From NCBI GenBank assembly GCA_944323475.1, contig CALUSQ010000005.1, positions 1 through 64,000 on the forward strand: DNA of 64,000 bases, in the 5' to 3' direction. The notes beneath the pieces are model-generated. The model did not search any database. It worked only from the letters and a program-made list of their open reading frames with translations, and was not told the origin of the DNA. Source of the DNA: Candidatus Gastranaerophilales bacterium (GTDB lineage: Bacteria; Cyanobacteriota; Vampirovibrionia; Gastranaerophilales; Gastranaerophilaceae). Positions 61,816-64,000 of the stretch are shown here, one piece after another (position 1 is the first letter of the stretch; the number at the start of each line of letters is the position of its first letter). The position numbers and the translations under genes were made by a program.

Positions 61816-64000
61816 TTATACCAATGCCTGTCTTTCAATTTCTTCTGTAGTAGATACTTCAATTATATCGCCTTCTTGAATATCATTGAATTTTGCAAAA
61901 GAAATACCGCATTCAAAACCGGTAGCAACTTCTTTTACGTCATCTTTAAATCGTTTAAGTTGATCAATTGTACCTGTGTATACATTAACACCATCTCTAA
62001 GAATTTTTGCAGTTTTCCCTCTTACAATCTTTCCTTCTAGAACATAACAACCAGCAATTTTACCTGTTTTACCAACAGTAAATATTTGTCTAACTTCAGC
62101 TTTACCAAGAGAAACTTCTTTAATTTCAGGTTGTAACAAATTAAGCATTGTTTGCTCTAAATCTTCGAGAATTTGATATATAATATCATATTTCTTAATT
62201 GTAACATTTTCTCTTGCTGCAGCCAATTCAGCATTATTATCTTCTCTAACAGTAAATCCAAGAATAATAGCATTACTTGCTGCAGCCAACATAACATCTG
62301 CTTCTGATATATCACCTACACCCACATGAATAAGTTTAAGAACAATTTCTTTTGACTTAAATTGACCAATTGCTTGAGAAAGTGCTTCTGCAGAACCGTT
62401 AGTATTAGCTTTAACAATCAAATTCAAATGTTGAACACCATCTTCACCTTCTCCAACAATTTCATTTCTGATGTGGTTAGGCAACATTGCTTCAAGTCTT
62501 GAAGTTCTTTCTTTTTCCTTACGTTCAGCAACAATAGCTCTCATTGTTTTTTCATTTTCAACAACTTCAAATTTGTCACCAGCTTGAGGAACTTCTGTTA
62601 ACCCAAGTATTTCAACAGGAGTAGATGGAGCAGCTTTTTTTACTCTTTCACCAGAATCAGAAAGCAATGCTCTAACTTTACCACACACATTACCAACAAC
62701 AACACAATTACCTGTTTTTAATGTACCATTTTGAACAAGCAATGTAGCAACAGGACCTTTACCTTTATCCAAATTAGCTTCAATTACAACGCCTGAAGCA
62801 GGAGCATCAGGATTTGCCTTTAAGTCTAAAACTTCTGCCAATAATAAAATATACTCTAAAAGCTCATCTATACCCGTACCTTGTAAAGCACTAACTTTAA
62901 CGCAAACAGTATCTCCACCCCATTCTTCAGGGACCAAACCATGCTCTGTAAGTTGCTGCAAAATTTTATCAGGATTAGCATCAGGCTTATCACACTTATT
63001 TACAGCAACAATAATAGGGACATTTGCTGCTTTTGCATGGTTTATTGCTTCTATTGTCTGTGGCATAATTCCATCATCTGCAGCGACAACCAAAATAGCT
63101 ATATCTGTTGCTTGAGCACCTCTTGCACGCATTTCAGTAAAAGCTTCATGACCAGGAGTGTCTATAAATACAATTTTTTTATTATTCAAATATACTGTAT
63201 AAGCCCCAATGGATTGAGTAATACCACCAACTTCAGTAGAAACAATTTTGTGTTTTGAGGCTCTAATAGAATCTAACAAAGTAGTTTTACCATGGTCAAC
63301 GTGTCCCATTATACTAATTACCGGTGCACGTCTTTTAAGAAGTTTTGGATCAATAGCTGCAAGTTCTTTTGCTTCTTCCTCTTTTTGAAGTTCTTCTTCA
63401 ATATATGCTTCAAGGTCCTCTGCTTGAACTTCTATTTCAAAATTTTCACAAACTTTTTTCGCAGTTGCAACATCTATAACCTGATTTACAGTTGCAAGAA
63501 TACCTTGCATCATCAAAAATTTTACTATTTCTGCAGAAGCTTTATTAATTTTTTCAGATAATTCACCAACAGTTAACGGTTGATTAATAACAACGCTTTT
63601 AACCTCTTCCACAGCTTCTTCAACATGTGTTCTTTTTTTATGTTTTTGAGCATTAGCTTTTTCTAAACTAATTCTTTCTTGTTCTTCTTCTCTTGAATTA
63701 TAAGACTTTTCCTTCTTTTTAGAACTTTTTTTCTTTGATTGTCCCTTACCTTCATATATTTCTTGAGGAATTATGTGTCTTTGAATAGGTTTTTTTTCTG
63801 CTCTATGAAATTCTTTTTTTGTTTCATCCGTTTTAGAAGTTTTTTCATTAACATCTGAAGAAGTTTTTGGTTTATGTGATGAAACTTTTTCGTTACCAAC
63901 ATTTGTTTTTTCGTGATTTTTTTCTTGTTTATTGATAATCACTTTACCTAAAGAAGGCTTTTTAGCTGTAATGTTTGGTTCAATTTTACCAAGTCTTAAT
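61816..64000 (-). CDS. infB: Translation initiation factor IF-2 (5' end outside the window)
   Basis: GTPase that brings fMet-tRNA to the 30S subunit. Starting from a GTG at 63942 the protein has a Lys/Glu-rich N-terminal region, an IF2_N domain (about 120-170, VGELSEKINKASAEIVKFL), the G domain from about 205 (G1 IMGHVDHGKTTLL, G3 DTPGHEAF, G4 NKCDKP), then domains II, III and IV (LNLLQPEIKEVSLGKAEVRQ). The frame is open through 64000 (LGKIEPNITAKKPSLGKV), so the true start lies beyond the edge. It heads infB-rbfA-truB. Confidence 0.96.
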   Translation of the reverse strand, partial: LRLGKIEPNITAKKPSLGKVIINKQEKNHEKTNVGNEKVSSHKPKTSSDVNEKTSKTDETKKEFHRAEKKPIQRHIIPQEIYEGKGQSKKKSSKKKEKSYNSREEEQERISLEKANAQKHKKRTHVEEAVEEVKSVVINQPLTVGELSEKINKASAEIVKFLMMQGILATVNQVIDVATAKKVCENFEIEVQAEDLEAYIEEELQKEEEAKELAAIDPKLLKRRAPVISIMGHVDHGKTTLLDSIRASKHKIVSTEVGGITQSIGAYTVYLNNKKIVFIDTPGHEAFTEMRARGAQATDIAILVVAADDGIMPQTIEAINHAKAANVPIIVAVNKCDKPDANPDKILQQLTEHGLVPEEWGGDTVCVKVSALQGTGIDELLEYILLLAEVLDLKANPDAPASGVVIEANLDKGKGPVATLLVQNGTLKTGNCVVVGNVCGKVRALLSDSGERVKKAAPSTPVEILGLTEVPQAGDKFEVVENEKTMRAIVAERKEKERTSRLEAMLPNHIRNEIVGEGEDGVQHLNLIVKANTNGSAEALSQAIGQFKSKEIVLKLIHVGVGDISEADVMLAAASNAIILGFTVREDNNAELAAARENVTIKKYDIIYQILEDLEQTMLNLLQPEIKEVSLGKAEVRQIFTVGKTGKIAGCYVLEGKIVRGKTAKILRDGVNVYTGTIDQLKRFKDDVKEVATGFECGISFAKFNDIQEGDIIEVSTTEEIERQALV

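Noticed and set aside
1-64000. CRISPR arrays, insertion sequences, prophage genes or a replication origin.
   Set aside because: No spaced direct repeats, transposase, integrase or phage structural genes were seen, and repeats found are internal protein repeats. Short or decayed elements could still escape reading by eye.

Overview
This window comes from a low-GC Gram-negative-type bacterium. The gene set (MinCDE, an AMIN-domain amidase, CtpA, Obg, SpeD, CsaB, a prepilin and the flagellar stator/flagellin set) and many small secreted or membrane proteins without clear relatives suggest a gut non-photosynthetic cyanobacterial relative (Gastranaerophilales/'Melainabacteria', Vampirovibrionia). 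That placement is inferred from gene content and style; no rRNA is present. GTG and TTG starts are common. I see no insertion sequence, prophage or CRISPR array.

Layout. 1-511 has no protein gene but holds a folded RNA-like element, a terminator and a repeat. 512-775 (-) is a large-type signal recognition particle RNA that keeps its Alu domain. 810-10027 (-) carries a giant GH13 enzyme, a CorA channel, a dicarboxylate/amino-acid symporter, motA-motB and tsaE-tsaB. 10093-16421 (+) carries a secreted protein, trxB, an amiC-type amidase, murI and a flagellin with a GLUG-repeat insert. 16490-22490 holds speD, a PhoB-type regulator, ctpA, obgE, csaB and a sugar kinase. 22650-26355 (+) ends in minCDE, where MinC and MinE both carry long acidic regions. 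26435-30908 contains small proteins, yggT, mtnP, a prepilin and a GlcF-like iron-sulfur protein. 31008-36430 has two zinc dehydrogenases, a diverged pair of membrane proteins and a KGLLP-repeat protein. 36695-45680 has pgi, a 791-residue coiled-coil protein, a GAF-GGDEF-HD-GYP protein, a GT9 glycosyltransferase and tdk.

45860-50882 (+) is the most system-like region. It encodes a hybrid histidine kinase ending in a GGDEF-like domain without the signature, a stand-alone receiver, a PilB/GspE-like ATPase with an MshEN-type N-terminus, an unknown protein and an HD phosphohydrolase lacking the GYP motif. With the GGDEF/HD protein nearby, this looks like a phosphorelay joined to cyclic-di-GMP control of a pilus or secretion motor.

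51769-64000 has a TPR protein, tRNA-Leu(TAA), an anti-sigma/ECF-sigma/CpxP-like operon, a secreted M48 protease followed by two related secreted proteins, a TIGR02757 protein with tadA, a sigma-70 factor, and the infB-rbfA-truB operon extended by LmeA-like, GerMN and HicB-like genes. infB runs off the right edge.

Themes: motility (motAB, flagellin, c-di-GMP proteins), envelope growth and division (minCDE, amiC, murI, ctpA, csaB), and polyamine/methylthioadenosine metabolism (speD, mtnP).
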